In this document: piece after piece, positions 1 through 6,803 of the stretch
How positions within the stretch are numbered: position 1 is the stretch's first letter
How the letters are laid out: each line of letters starts with the position of its first letter
Origin: Bacteroidota bacterium
Lineage (GTDB): Bacteria; Bacteroidota; Ignavibacteria; SZUA-365; JAADGX01
Length of the DNA stretch: 8,268 nt
Direction of reading: 5' to 3'
Assembly (NCBI GenBank): GCA_027021285.1
Contig: JALUUP010000401.1
Location: forward strand, 1 to 8,268
Translations under genes and position numbers: made by a program
Notes under the pieces: generated by a model
The model's database searches: none
Seen by the model: the letters and a program-made list of their open reading frames with translations, nothing else
What the model was told of the DNA's origin: nothing

Positions 1-583
1 CAGCCTCGTACAGGTTCTGCGGGACACCTTGGAGTGCGGCCAGGAAAATAATCATGGTACCCCCGATACCCCACAACGACATGATAATCAGGGCGGGCTT
101 GGCCCAACCTTCACTCTGCAACCACATGGGGCCGCGGATGCCAAACGCATCCAGAAACGTATTGATCAATCCAAACTCGGGATTGAATATCCAGAGCCAG
201 AGCACCGACACGGCAACCATGTTTGTGATGGAAGGCAGAAAAAACACCGTGCGAAACACGCCGATGCCTTTCAACCGTTGGTGTAAAAGCAACGCGAGAA
301 TCAAGGACACAAGCAATCCCAGGGGGACCGAGAACGCGACGAAATACACGGTATTCCAGAGACTTGTGAAAAACAGCGGGTCGTCCGCAACCATGTGTAC
401 GTAGTTATCCAATCCCACCCATTTGGGCGGCGACAACAACGTTGCCCTGGTCAAGCTGAGGTAAAGGGAATACAGCATCGGCCCGGCGGTCAGCAGGATA
501 AAGCCGATGATCCACGGTGACACAAATCCATACCCCGCGAGATACTTCTTGATCCACGATGTGTCACTGAGAGAGCTACGCAT
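1..583 (-). CDS. ABC sugar transporter permease, MalF/UgpA type (3' truncated by window edge)
   Basis: Inner-membrane subunit of an ABC importer for sugars or oligosaccharides; it would pair with a second permease, a solute-binding protein and an ATPase, none of which is in the window. I translated the minus strand by hand from the ATG at 583 and found 194 open codons running off the left edge. The N-terminus begins MRSSLSDTSWIKKY, then a first membrane segment (about residues 18-40, with FVSPWIIGFILL). A short periplasmic stretch follows (WVGLDNYV, about residues 61-68), as is typical of this family. Further hydrophobic segments lie at about 83-105, 119-140 and 167-185. The visible end, LQGVPQNLYEA, is the start of the cytoplasmic EAA loop that docks on the ATPase, so roughly the last third is missing. 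The start overlaps the stop of the upstream gene by 8 bases (ATGCGTAG), with GAGG 3 bases before the ATG, which suggests translational coupling. The class is secure; the substrate is unknown. Confidence 0.93.
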   Translation of the reverse strand, partial: MRSSLSDTSWIKKYLAGYGFVSPWIIGFILLTAGPMLYSLYLSLTRATLLSPPKWVGLDNYVHMVADDPLFFTSLWNTVYFVAFSVPLGLLVSLILALLLHQRLKGIGVFRTVFFLPSITNMVAVSVLWLWIFNPEFGLINTFLDAFGIRGPMWLQSEGWAKPALIIMSLWGIGGTMIIFLAALQGVPQNLYEA

Positions 584-2453
584 AATCCTCGAATGCCTCG
601 TCGCCGAACAAGGTTTCGGGATAGACCCAGCCGGTTGTTCCAGCTTCCGCTTCGATCATCATGTGATTGATCGCGACATCCCTCCCGTTTACGCGCCGTG
701 TGACGGTTCTTTCGCGGAGACCGTCGTACCGGAATTCCATGAAACCGGCCGGACCCGAAAACGCTATATCCCGTATGTAACCATTCGGGCTGTGTTCTTC
801 CACGCGAAAATCCTTCGCCCTGGAAATGAAGGCATCGAACGAATGAAAATCCTCTTGGGGCACCAGGGCTATAGCGAACCCGTTTCGCCACGCGGACAAT
901 TCATCCCTGCTGAAATTCCGCTCCTGTCCATCGTGGTTGTACAACGAAATCATCAACAAGCCGTTGTGTTTCCACACGCGAACAGAAGCGCCGCCCGGAT
1001 TGGGTTCCAATGACAGGGGAATGATAACGCCGTAGGTCCGGTAATCCCGGAATACGATCTTCGCTTCCGCGTCATATTCGCTTGGAAACCGTTGTACCTG
1101 CATTCCATTGATTCGCAGATCATCGAAGTCGCCGGAGGATCCGCAGAAAAGATCGACACGAAAACTCTTCACGCGGTCGTGACCGCTCCGCTTTGGAGAG
1201 TAGCTGACGATGGCCTGGTTGCGATGTTGAAACACGGCGCACCGTCCCTCTTCGTACAGAAAACTTTCGTCGATCTCCGATTGCGTCACGTGGCAGAAAT
1301 TTTTCCGCCCGGGGAGTGAATCGTTGAAAACGCCCCTCGTGAACATGGAGCGGAAGTCGCTCATCGCGTTGATGCTCCGCGCTCTCCGTATTCGAACCAT
1401 GAAACAATCCGAGTGCCCGCCGTTCACGTAAGGCGTCGCGGAGGAACCCATGGCGAATTCCTCGCACTGGTATGTCGTAAGATCGCTCCAACCTCCGGGA
1501 TACATTTCATTATCGAAACCGAAGCGACCATGGTTCTCGTGGTAGGATTCCGCGTACGTTGTTTTCTGAAAATACAGGGGCAGGGATTTTTTCCATGCCA
1601 TCTCCCTGGCTTCACCGGGAACGTGATACGAGAGAATAGCCACGAGAGAATTTTGGACAAGGCTTGAGATGTGATTGTACTTCTCCGCCAGTTCCGGATT
1701 GAGATACAGGTCGTCGTCGAAGGCGGCATACATCGTGCAATGCAAGGCGGAGAATCCCCCCAACGAATCATCGAAATAGGACCGGGAATGAGGCCCCGCG
1801 AACTGCTGACTGGGCGCATGGAAGTGCATGGCGACGTCCAGCCATAACCGCTCTTCGAGAAATCTACCGAGAGCCCGTGCTCCGGGATGCCGCGCGTGCT
1901 CCGCGATGATGGACAGGAACCACAGGTCAAGAGCAGTGTATGTCAGGCTGTTGTATTCCGACATCTCGGCCTGGCGGCGATTCCGGTGCCGCCGGTTTCC
2001 CACTACCGCTTGAAACTCGCGCAACCGGTTGTAGCCCAACTCCACCGCGTAGTCCTCGCCGGTCATTTCGCCGCCACAGATCAAGGTGCAATAGGCGGCA
2101 AGGGGATGATTGACATTGCCGTCCCTCCATTGAACGTCAGCGGCGCGCACCAGGCCGTTTCGAATGTTGTCTTTCAAGATTCCAGCGACACCCGGCCCGA
2201 GCAAATCGGGAACTTCGTGCAGGATCGCCAGCATCGTTGCCGGCGTGTGCGTTGCGTCTTCGCACCGCACCGTTGCCAGCAGGTCGTTACCGAGCCTCCG
2301 CCTGTCGGCGTCCCGGTCGAAAAGCAGGGCAATCGCGTACCACACCGTGTCCCTGGCAATCAGGCAGGTACGAGTCTCCGGATCGTAATGCCTGTCACCG
2401 GCCTGGCTCGAGAGATGGAGGAGGTATTTTCGATTATCTGTCAGCTGTTTCAT
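576..2453 (-). CDS. Unrecognised cytosolic protein, probable toroid/beta-sandwich carbohydrate-active enzyme
   Basis: I cannot name this family. The ORF opens with TTG at 2468 (630 aa). I chose the ATG at 2453 (625 aa) because it is the stronger codon, though neither has a clear Shine-Dalgarno sequence. Positions below use the ATG start. Residues about 5-355 look mainly helical. They contain MSEYNSLTYTALDLWFL (164-180) followed by a long helix, then AGPHSRSYFDD (219-229), NHGRFGFDNEMYPGGWSDL (307-325) and YVNGGHSDC (342-350). Residues about 365-625 alternate in short beta-type stretches. A helical (alpha/alpha) toroid followed by a beta-sandwich is the layout of many polysaccharide lyases and of heparinase II/III-like proteins. 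The conserved-looking Asn, His, Arg and Tyr residues in those motifs could form an active site. There is no signal peptide, so it probably acts in the cytosol on an imported oligosaccharide. It sits between a sugar kinase and an ABC permease. The fold and function are inferences and could be wrong. Confidence 0.82.
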   Translation of the reverse strand: MKQLTDNRKYLLHLSSQAGDRHYDPETRTCLIARDTVWYAIALLFDRDADRRRLGNDLLATVRCEDATHTPATMLAILHEVPDLLGPGVAGILKDNIRNGLVRAADVQWRDGNVNHPLAAYCTLICGGEMTGEDYAVELGYNRLREFQAVVGNRRHRNRRQAEMSEYNSLTYTALDLWFLSIIAEHARHPGARALGRFLEERLWLDVAMHFHAPSQQFAGPHSRSYFDDSLGGFSALHCTMYAAFDDDLYLNPELAEKYNHISSLVQNSLVAILSYHVPGEAREMAWKKSLPLYFQKTTYAESYHENHGRFGFDNEMYPGGWSDLTTYQCEEFAMGSSATPYVNGGHSDCFMVRIRRARSINAMSDFRSMFTRGVFNDSLPGRKNFCHVTQSEIDESFLYEEGRCAVFQHRNQAIVSYSPKRSGHDRVKSFRVDLFCGSSGDFDDLRINGMQVQRFPSEYDAEAKIVFRDYRTYGVIIPLSLEPNPGGASVRVWKHNGLLMISLYNHDGQERNFSRDELSAWRNGFAIALVPQEDFHSFDAFISRAKDFRVEEHSPNGYIRDIAFSGPAGFMEFRYDGLRERTVTRRVNGRDVAINHMMIEAEAGTTGWVYPETLFGDEAFEDYA

Positions 2454-2490
2454 GGTGCGCGCGTTCAATCGGCAATGCTATCAAGATATG

Positions 2491-2520
2491 CACGCTGCGT
2501 GTTATTACCGATACCGGTAA
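2491..2520. repeat. Two short inverted repeats at the end of the galactokinase-like gene
   Basis: An 11-base odd palindrome, CACGCTGCGTG, occupies 2491-2501. A perfect 6-base inverted repeat with a 4-base loop, TTACCG-ATAC-CGGTAA, occupies 2505-2520 and includes the galactokinase stop codon. Neither is followed by a T run in the direction of transcription, so they are not a good rho-independent terminator. They could shape the mRNA or bind a regulator, or be chance. Confidence 0.35.
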
Positions 2521-3908
2521 ATCCTGGCGCCATCGGAGGCGCGACAAGGGAACAGTATCTTTTCCTGTTTTTCCGAATCAAGGATGATACCAAGATAGTC
2601 CTCGTAGTACTTCTCTTTCACGTTCCTCATAAACGATGACAGGAAGGATGATTCGACAAGATTGACGGTACAACCGCCGAAACCGGCGCCGGTCAACCGG
2701 GAGCCGATCGCCCCGCATTCCCTGGCAATGCTCGTCAGCGTTTCCAGCTCATCACAACTGATTTCGTAGTTGTCGCGGCAACTTTCATGCGACCGGTTCA
2801 TCAACCGACCGACCGCAACGGCATCTCCGCATCTCAAAGCATCCGCCGTTTCCTCGACCCGGCGAGCTTCAGAGGCGACATGCAGGAATCGTTTCCGGAC
2901 TTCGTATCCTTCCTCCGGCTGAATGAAGACTGATCCGTCCCTGAGCGTACAGCGCTTCTCCACGAGATCATCAACGGACATACCCACGCGATCGGCGATG
3001 ACGGAAAGAGGAAGCGGGCTCCCACGCATGATTTCATCCGCCATCCGTTCCAGCTCTTCCCAGGAGAAGCCGGTTTTTTCCGGGTTGAAATCTCCCAACC
3101 GGTCCGCATCAATCAGGACACCAGTTCGCTTAACAAGCGCTGCCCGCAGCATCGTTGCAGCCAGACGGCATTCGACAACCCTGCGATTGTACGACGCCCT
3201 GGCCGAGGCCGTCTTGGATGCCTGTACCATGCTGTTGCACACAACGAAGACGTGTTCATCCAGCAATGGCACGGGCCGAATCCTCAAGGGGAAGAAATCT
3301 ATCTTCAACGCCGTGTCACGTTTCCCCATCAGGGACACCGCCTGGTCCATCCCGCCGCCTTCGATACCCGCGTATCGTTCCGACCGGGCGAGAATTCCCG
3401 CACAGGCCATGCTATCCATTTCCAAACCATTCGCTTTCAGGAATGCCATTCCGGAGGCGACAACCAGCGCTGAAGAGGAGGAAAGACCGGCGGATACAGG
3501 TATGTCTCCCGCGCAGATTCCCTTGAATCCCCGTGCACGGCCGGCGTCGATAACACCTTCTTCAAGGAAGCCCCGTACAGCGGCCTTGATGTAATTCCCC
3601 CAGTCCCCCTGCGTGTACGGCGATCGACTTTCATCGACCTGAAATGAACGCGCCCCGTAGCCATCAATACTCGTTAGCTCAATGGTTTCGTCATCAGAAA
3701 GAACAAATGCGATCCTGATCTCACGGTCTATTGCAAAGGGGAGCACCGGAAAGCCGTTGTAATCCGTGTGCTCGCCGACGATGTTTACACGTCCCGGCGC
3801 TGCGACGAGATAAACCTCGCCATCGTGACCCAATCGCTGCCTCAGCAATCGAACCAGGCTATCGGGCGGTGTGCCGGGCTCGATATCAAAGACCAGGGGC
3901 ACAACCAT
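2505..3908 (-). CDS. GHMP-family galactokinase, GALK2 (N-acetylgalactosamine kinase)-like
   Basis: Cytosolic kinase predicted to phosphorylate galactose, GalNAc or a related sugar at C1 using ATP. All three family motifs are present (numbering from the ATG at 3908, 467 aa). The galactokinase signature PGRVNIVGEHTDYNG is at 38-52, with the catalytic-type Arg40. The ATP-binding loop PVSAGLSSSSAL is at 137-148. GSRLTGAGFGGC is at 402-413. GGGMDQ at 184-189 carries the catalytic-type Asp188. Several stretches recall human GALK2 rather than GALK1: EGGGMDQ, the F-P-L-R that follows, VVECRLAA, and S-H-E-S-C-R-D-N-Y-E. The length of about 467 aa, with an extra helical region at about 265-320, also fits GALK2 better than bacterial GalK (about 380-390 aa). 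The frame stays open to a GTG at 3929, but GAGGG lies only 3 bases before it. The ATG has AGGTGA 10 bases upstream and starts 5 bases after the previous stop, so I prefer it. The sugar specificity is not proven. Confidence 0.93.
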   Translation of the reverse strand: MVVPLVFDIEPGTPPDSLVRLLRQRLGHDGEVYLVAAPGRVNIVGEHTDYNGFPVLPFAIDREIRIAFVLSDDETIELTSIDGYGARSFQVDESRSPYTQGDWGNYIKAAVRGFLEEGVIDAGRARGFKGICAGDIPVSAGLSSSSALVVASGMAFLKANGLEMDSMACAGILARSERYAGIEGGGMDQAVSLMGKRDTALKIDFFPLRIRPVPLLDEHVFVVCNSMVQASKTASARASYNRRVVECRLAATMLRAALVKRTGVLIDADRLGDFNPEKTGFSWEELERMADEIMRGSPLPLSVIADRVGMSVDDLVEKRCTLRDGSVFIQPEEGYEVRKRFLHVASEARRVEETADALRCGDAVAVGRLMNRSHESCRDNYEISCDELETLTSIARECGAIGSRLTGAGFGGCTVNLVESSFLSSFMRNVKEKYYEDYLGIILDSEKQEKILFPCRASDGARIYRYR

Positions 3909-3913
3909 AATAT

Positions 3914-4807
3914 TCACGTCACCTGCCACAGTCCCTCGCTGTATTCCCGTGAAAGGAACAACCGCACCCGTTCGATGTCAGCGGGATTGGTAAGATCCGG
4001 CACGCGTTCATGAAAAGGGATGACCTTCACCGCGCGAGGATGATCCCGCAACATGGAGGAAATGGCTGCGGGCAGTTCTTTCTCCTGTCGATGTGGATGC
4101 ACCGGGCAGGATTCAAGGTACGGTAAAACCATGTCGCGATGCAGTTTCCAGATGTTCATGCTGACCAATACTTTCTCGCGCCGATCCTGTGCGCGCGACA
4201 AGGTTTCTTCGTCCGGCTTTTCGATGATTTCTTCCAGGTAACCCTGTTCCGAAACACGAACGATCCCGAATTTCAGGATCCGTTCCATCGGAAAACCAAG
4301 GCTGTTGATACCGTATCCGATCATCGCGCAGGTATCGGGCGCCCGGAGCAGCTCCGCAAACGCGCGCGATGAATAGAGGTTATCGCTATTACAAACGAGG
4401 AACGACCTCCCTTTCCATTCCGGCCTGCTTTCCAGCGCCTGCTGCAAGGCATCCGCGGTCCCCCGTGGCTTCGCATAGCCTTCCGGCACGCGCTGCATCA
4501 CGTAGGACACTCGGAGGCCGTGATAGGCGTTGTTCCTGTCGTGGCGTCCAAAGCAATCGCGAAAGACTCGGTCGTCTCCTCCCGTCACAATGACGATATC
4601 CCTTATACCACCGTTGCGGGCGTTGTATAACAGGTAATCCAGGAACGGGCGCCCCCCCGGCCCGACACCCAGCATACCTTTCGGCCGGTCTCGCGATTGC
4701 TCAACAAGCTCCCGGTCGATATCCGATTCGTCCGCAACCGGTTTTTTCATCCGGGTGGAAAGCCCACCCGCCAGGATAACCAGGGCGAATTCTTTCACGA
4801 GTCGCAC
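3914..4807 (-). CDS. Sugar-1-phosphate nucleotidyltransferase (NTP_transferase, RmlA/GlmU-like)
   Basis: Predicted to join a sugar 1-phosphate to an NTP, giving an NDP-sugar and pyrophosphate, in the cytosol. The 297 aa protein has the nucleotide-binding loop LAGGLSTRM (12-20) and a Lys-containing RPKGML (41-46). It also has RPFLDYLLYNA (53-63), GTADAL (116-121), and NSDNLY (140-145), whose Asp is the expected metal ligand. KFGIV (179-183), EKP (196-198) and SMNIW (216-220) follow in the usual order. About 20 residues, rich in Asp and Glu, separate STRM from RPKGML, more than in RmlA; I recall a similar spacing in nucleotidyltransferases of other phyla, especially Bacteroidota. The start is a GTG with no good ribosome site; another GTG at 4798 is possible. 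It begins 21 bases after the hydrolase stop and ends just before the galactokinase start. That pairing suggests it uses the product of the kinase. Neither NTP nor sugar can be read from the sequence. Confidence 0.9.
   Translation of the reverse strand: MRLVKEFALVILAGGLSTRMKKPVADESDIDRELVEQSRDRPKGMLGVGPGGRPFLDYLLYNARNGGIRDIVIVTGGDDRVFRDCFGRHDRNNAYHGLRVSYVMQRVPEGYAKPRGTADALQQALESRPEWKGRSFLVCNSDNLYSSRAFAELLRAPDTCAMIGYGINSLGFPMERILKFGIVRVSEQGYLEEIIEKPDEETLSRAQDRREKVLVSMNIWKLHRDMVLPYLESCPVHPHRQEKELPAAISSMLRDHPRAVKVIPFHERVPDLTNPADIERVRLFLSREYSEGLWQVT
3919..3924 (-). promoter_or_regulatory. Ribosome binding site of the galactokinase-like gene, inside the end of the nucleotidyltransferase gene
   Basis: The minus strand reads AGGTGA 10 bases before the ATG at 3908. 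It overlaps the last codons of the nucleotidyltransferase gene, whose stop is at 3914-3916. This placement supports the ATG start and coupled translation of the two genes. The spacing is slightly long. Confidence 0.45.
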
Positions 4808-4828
4808 GCCGGTAATTGAACACTCAGG

Positions 4829-5710
4829 CTACTCATGATCTTTTTCATTCTTCTTGCCGGAAGCGATGCGCGCGTACTCCCGCGCGAATAAATCCATTCT
4901 TGCCACGCGGAGGATGTCCTCCCGCATATGATCAGGGTGGCGCAACAAGACACACCCCTTCGTCAACCGCACGGCGTCGAGGTCAACGTCCGCCACCGCC
5001 ACGCCGTGTCGGCGACCGGTCTGGGCAAGCACGTCGCCATTATCGTCAACGATTCGAGCCGTCCCCGGGTAATATCGACCTTCGTATGGAGCGTAAGGCG
5101 GATGTCCCGCCAGGTTTGATTCCACCATGATGACCGAATTATCCACCGCCCGTGCCCGCAGTTGAATGCTCAGCGCTTCCTGCGTCGGACCGTGAGTCAC
5201 CGTGGGCCAGAACACCACTTCGGCGCCTTTCGCCGTATAAACGCGGACGATCTCGGGAAAGTACATATCGAGACAAAGCTGGACGGCGATAGTGCCGAAA
5301 TCCATATGAAAGAGGGGCAGCTCATCTCCCGGAACCAGCGTCTGCGCTTCCACGCCCGTCAGGTGGGTCTTCCGGTAGTAACCGGTGACTTTGCCTTCGC
5401 GTGAAATGACGGTCGCCTGGCCATACGTTCTGCCGTTTTCCGAAACCGCGTATGGGGCGATAACGTGCAGACCGGCATCTTTAGCGCGTTCACAGAATGC
5501 CGAAGTAATCTCTCCCGGAAACGATTCGGCGAAAGACCTTTCACCTTCCTCCACATTTGTCGTAATGACGTTTTCCGGCAGGCACACGATGTCCGCGCCG
5601 CGCCGCGCCGCCTCGGTCATGTAATCAAGCGAGCGCTGCAGGTTCAGTTCAATCGTGTGAGGCGTTTCATCCACCAGGAATGAAACCGTGGCGATCCGTA
5701 CCATGCGCAT
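4829..5710 (-). CDS. Carbon-nitrogen hydrolase (nitrilase superfamily amidase)
   Basis: Cytosolic hydrolase of a nonpeptide C-N bond (amide, carbamoyl or nitrile type). The 293 aa length is typical of a single-domain CN_hydrolase. The Glu-Lys-Cys triad is visible: Glu46 in LPEN, Lys114 in YYRKTHL, and Cys146 in VQLCLDMYFPE. These lie in the order and spacing expected. Further family marks are ARAVDNSVIMVESN, near residues 185-198, and PGTARIVDDNGDVLA, near 216-230. The last 30 residues or so are charged (AREYARIASGKKNEKDHE). The start ATG at 5710 has a good Shine-Dalgarno sequence, AAGGTG, 7 bases upstream; an in-frame ATG at 5704 is a minor alternative. It follows the oxidoreductase by 66 bases, the longest gap in the window. 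An amidase inside a sugar operon suggests an amide, N-acyl or N-carbamoyl group on the substrate. The branch (beta-ureidopropionase, N-carbamoylputrescine amidase, other) cannot be assigned from sequence by eye. Confidence 0.93.
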   Translation of the reverse strand: MRMVRIATVSFLVDETPHTIELNLQRSLDYMTEAARRGADIVCLPENVITTNVEEGERSFAESFPGEITSAFCERAKDAGLHVIAPYAVSENGRTYGQATVISREGKVTGYYRKTHLTGVEAQTLVPGDELPLFHMDFGTIAVQLCLDMYFPEIVRVYTAKGAEVVFWPTVTHGPTQEALSIQLRARAVDNSVIMVESNLAGHPPYAPYEGRYYPGTARIVDDNGDVLAQTGRRHGVAVADVDLDAVRLTKGCVLLRHPDHMREDILRVARMDLFAREYARIASGKKNEKDHE

Positions 5711-5717
5711 GGCTATT

Positions 5718-5723
5718 CACCTT
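5718..5723 (-). promoter_or_regulatory. Ribosome binding site of the carbon-nitrogen hydrolase gene
   Basis: On the minus strand this reads AAGGTG, 7 bases before the ATG at 5710. It is the clearest Shine-Dalgarno match in the window and decides for the ATG at 5710 over the one at 5704. No convincing promoter was found in the 66-base gap holding it. Confidence 0.6.
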
Positions 5724-5776
5724 TGGAGATTGTATTTATGCGGACAATGGAAAAAAGGCATCGTGAGATTATTTGT

Positions 5777-6772
5777 TCAATCCTGTCTCGGAATATCCCG
5801 CGGGAGTCCCGTTTTCAATGACTCGAACGCCGCGATCATCATTCTCGTCGCCTGCAAACCGTCGTAAAAGGTTACCGGCGGTGCATCGTTCCGCAAGAGG
5901 GTATTCACGAAGACCTTGTTCATGTTCACCAAGCCGAGTTCCTCGCGACAGTGGTACCGCGTTTCCCTGCTTCCATCGGAAAACGCAACGGATTTCAGAC
6001 GGTTGTACAGGTGCGCGCTCTTGCTGCCGTCCATGAATTGAAACGAAAACTTGGACACGACGGACGTCTTTCCGGAATCACCAACAGCGACGGTGGAAAC
6101 AGCGCCGTCCGCGAAGGAGATCGTGGCGACCATGTTGTCGATGATGTCAAAACGTGGATGCCCGAAATTTCCGCCCTCGGCGTACACCCGTACCGGTTCA
6201 CTCCGGTGAACAAAGCGAAGAAGATCCATCGCGTGGCATCCCTGCGACAAAACGTTGCCCCCGCCTTTTTCCGGATCATTTCCCCAGAACGAATCCGGCC
6301 ACCGGACGTCCGTTACCTGCCCGATGGACAGAACCGGTTTACGAATAAACGCGCGTGTTTTCTCGACGCTCGGGTTGAATCGCAGCTTGAATCCCACCAT
6401 GAACGAAACAGTCTTGCGCTTCAGCGCCGTCCCGATTGTCATGGCATCTTCGATGTTCAGAGCCAGAGGTTTCTCCATGAAAACATGCTTGCCCTGTTCT
6501 ATTGCCTCTATGGCAAGACCCGCGTGTGAATCATGGTGAGTGCAGATGTAAACGACGTCTATCGCATCGTCACGAAAAACCTGCCCCGCCTCCACCGTCG
6601 TATCTCCTCCGTTGAATTGTTCCTTCAGTTGTTGAGCGCGGGATTCTTCCACGTCGCAAAACGACGCAAGTGCAACTTCTTCGATGTCGCGCAGGCAGCG
6701 GGCGTGGAGTTCGCCCATGCTTCCGCAACCAATGATTCCAACGCGTAACTTTTCAGACATACGTACAGTCAT
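5777..6772 (-). CDS. Gfo/Idh/MocA family NAD(P)-dependent oxidoreductase
   Basis: Cytosolic NAD(P)-dependent sugar or cyclitol dehydrogenase or epimerase. The 331 aa length is normal for the family. The N-terminal Rossmann domain has VGIIGCGSMG at 11-20 (GxGxxG), with Asp40 at the end of the second strand, favouring NAD over NADP. YICTHHDSHA follows near 75-84. The catalytic EKP motif is at 100-102, with Lys101 as the expected acid/base. The C-terminal alpha/beta domain has GGNVLSQGCHAMDLLRF (171-187), with the His180 and Asp183 pair typical of the family. The ATG at 6772 starts 31 bases after the xylulokinase stop; a second ATG at 6760 begins only a few residues before the first strand. I see no strong Shine-Dalgarno sequence for either. 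The substrate cannot be read from sequence; possibilities are an inositol-like, deoxy- or amino-sugar, or a uronate-derived compound. Confidence 0.93.
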   Translation of the reverse strand: MTVRMSEKLRVGIIGCGSMGELHARCLRDIEEVALASFCDVEESRAQQLKEQFNGGDTTVEAGQVFRDDAIDVVYICTHHDSHAGLAIEAIEQGKHVFMEKPLALNIEDAMTIGTALKRKTVSFMVGFKLRFNPSVEKTRAFIRKPVLSIGQVTDVRWPDSFWGNDPEKGGGNVLSQGCHAMDLLRFVHRSEPVRVYAEGGNFGHPRFDIIDNMVATISFADGAVSTVAVGDSGKTSVVSKFSFQFMDGSKSAHLYNRLKSVAFSDGSRETRYHCREELGLVNMNKVFVNTLLRNDAPPVTFYDGLQATRMMIAAFESLKTGLPRDIPRQD

Positions 6773-6803
6773 TCATGAAACAACCCCGTGATATTCCATA
6801 CCA

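Noticed and set aside
54..404. Plus-strand open frames at the left edge
   Set aside because: The minus strand here encodes a clear transporter permease with membrane segments and the EAA loop, so the plus-strand frames are shadows.
1887..2639. A 250-codon plus-strand open frame
   Set aside because: It lies opposite the unnamed gene and the end of the galactokinase-like gene, shows no domain motif, and crosses a gene boundary. It is best seen as an antisense shadow.
2923..3594. A 223-codon plus-strand open frame rich in Ser, Arg and Pro
   Set aside because: It is antisense to the galactokinase motifs, which are unmistakable on the minus strand, and its composition is that of a shadow frame.
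5590..5613. GC-rich short tandem pattern of CGCGC units
   Set aside because: It simply encodes the Ala- and Arg-rich EAARRGAD stretch of the carbon-nitrogen hydrolase, which is common in that family.
5739..5760. T run on the minus strand downstream of the oxidoreductase gene, as a terminator
   Set aside because: The T run has no stable GC-rich hairpin immediately before it, so a rho-independent terminator is not supported.
5711..5776. Possible internal promoter in the longest intergenic gap
   Set aside because: The gap is AT-richer than its surroundings, but I found no -35 and -10 pair with acceptable sequence and spacing.
5951..6529. A 192-codon plus-strand open frame
   Set aside because: It is antisense to the Gfo/Idh/MocA gene and has no recognisable motif.
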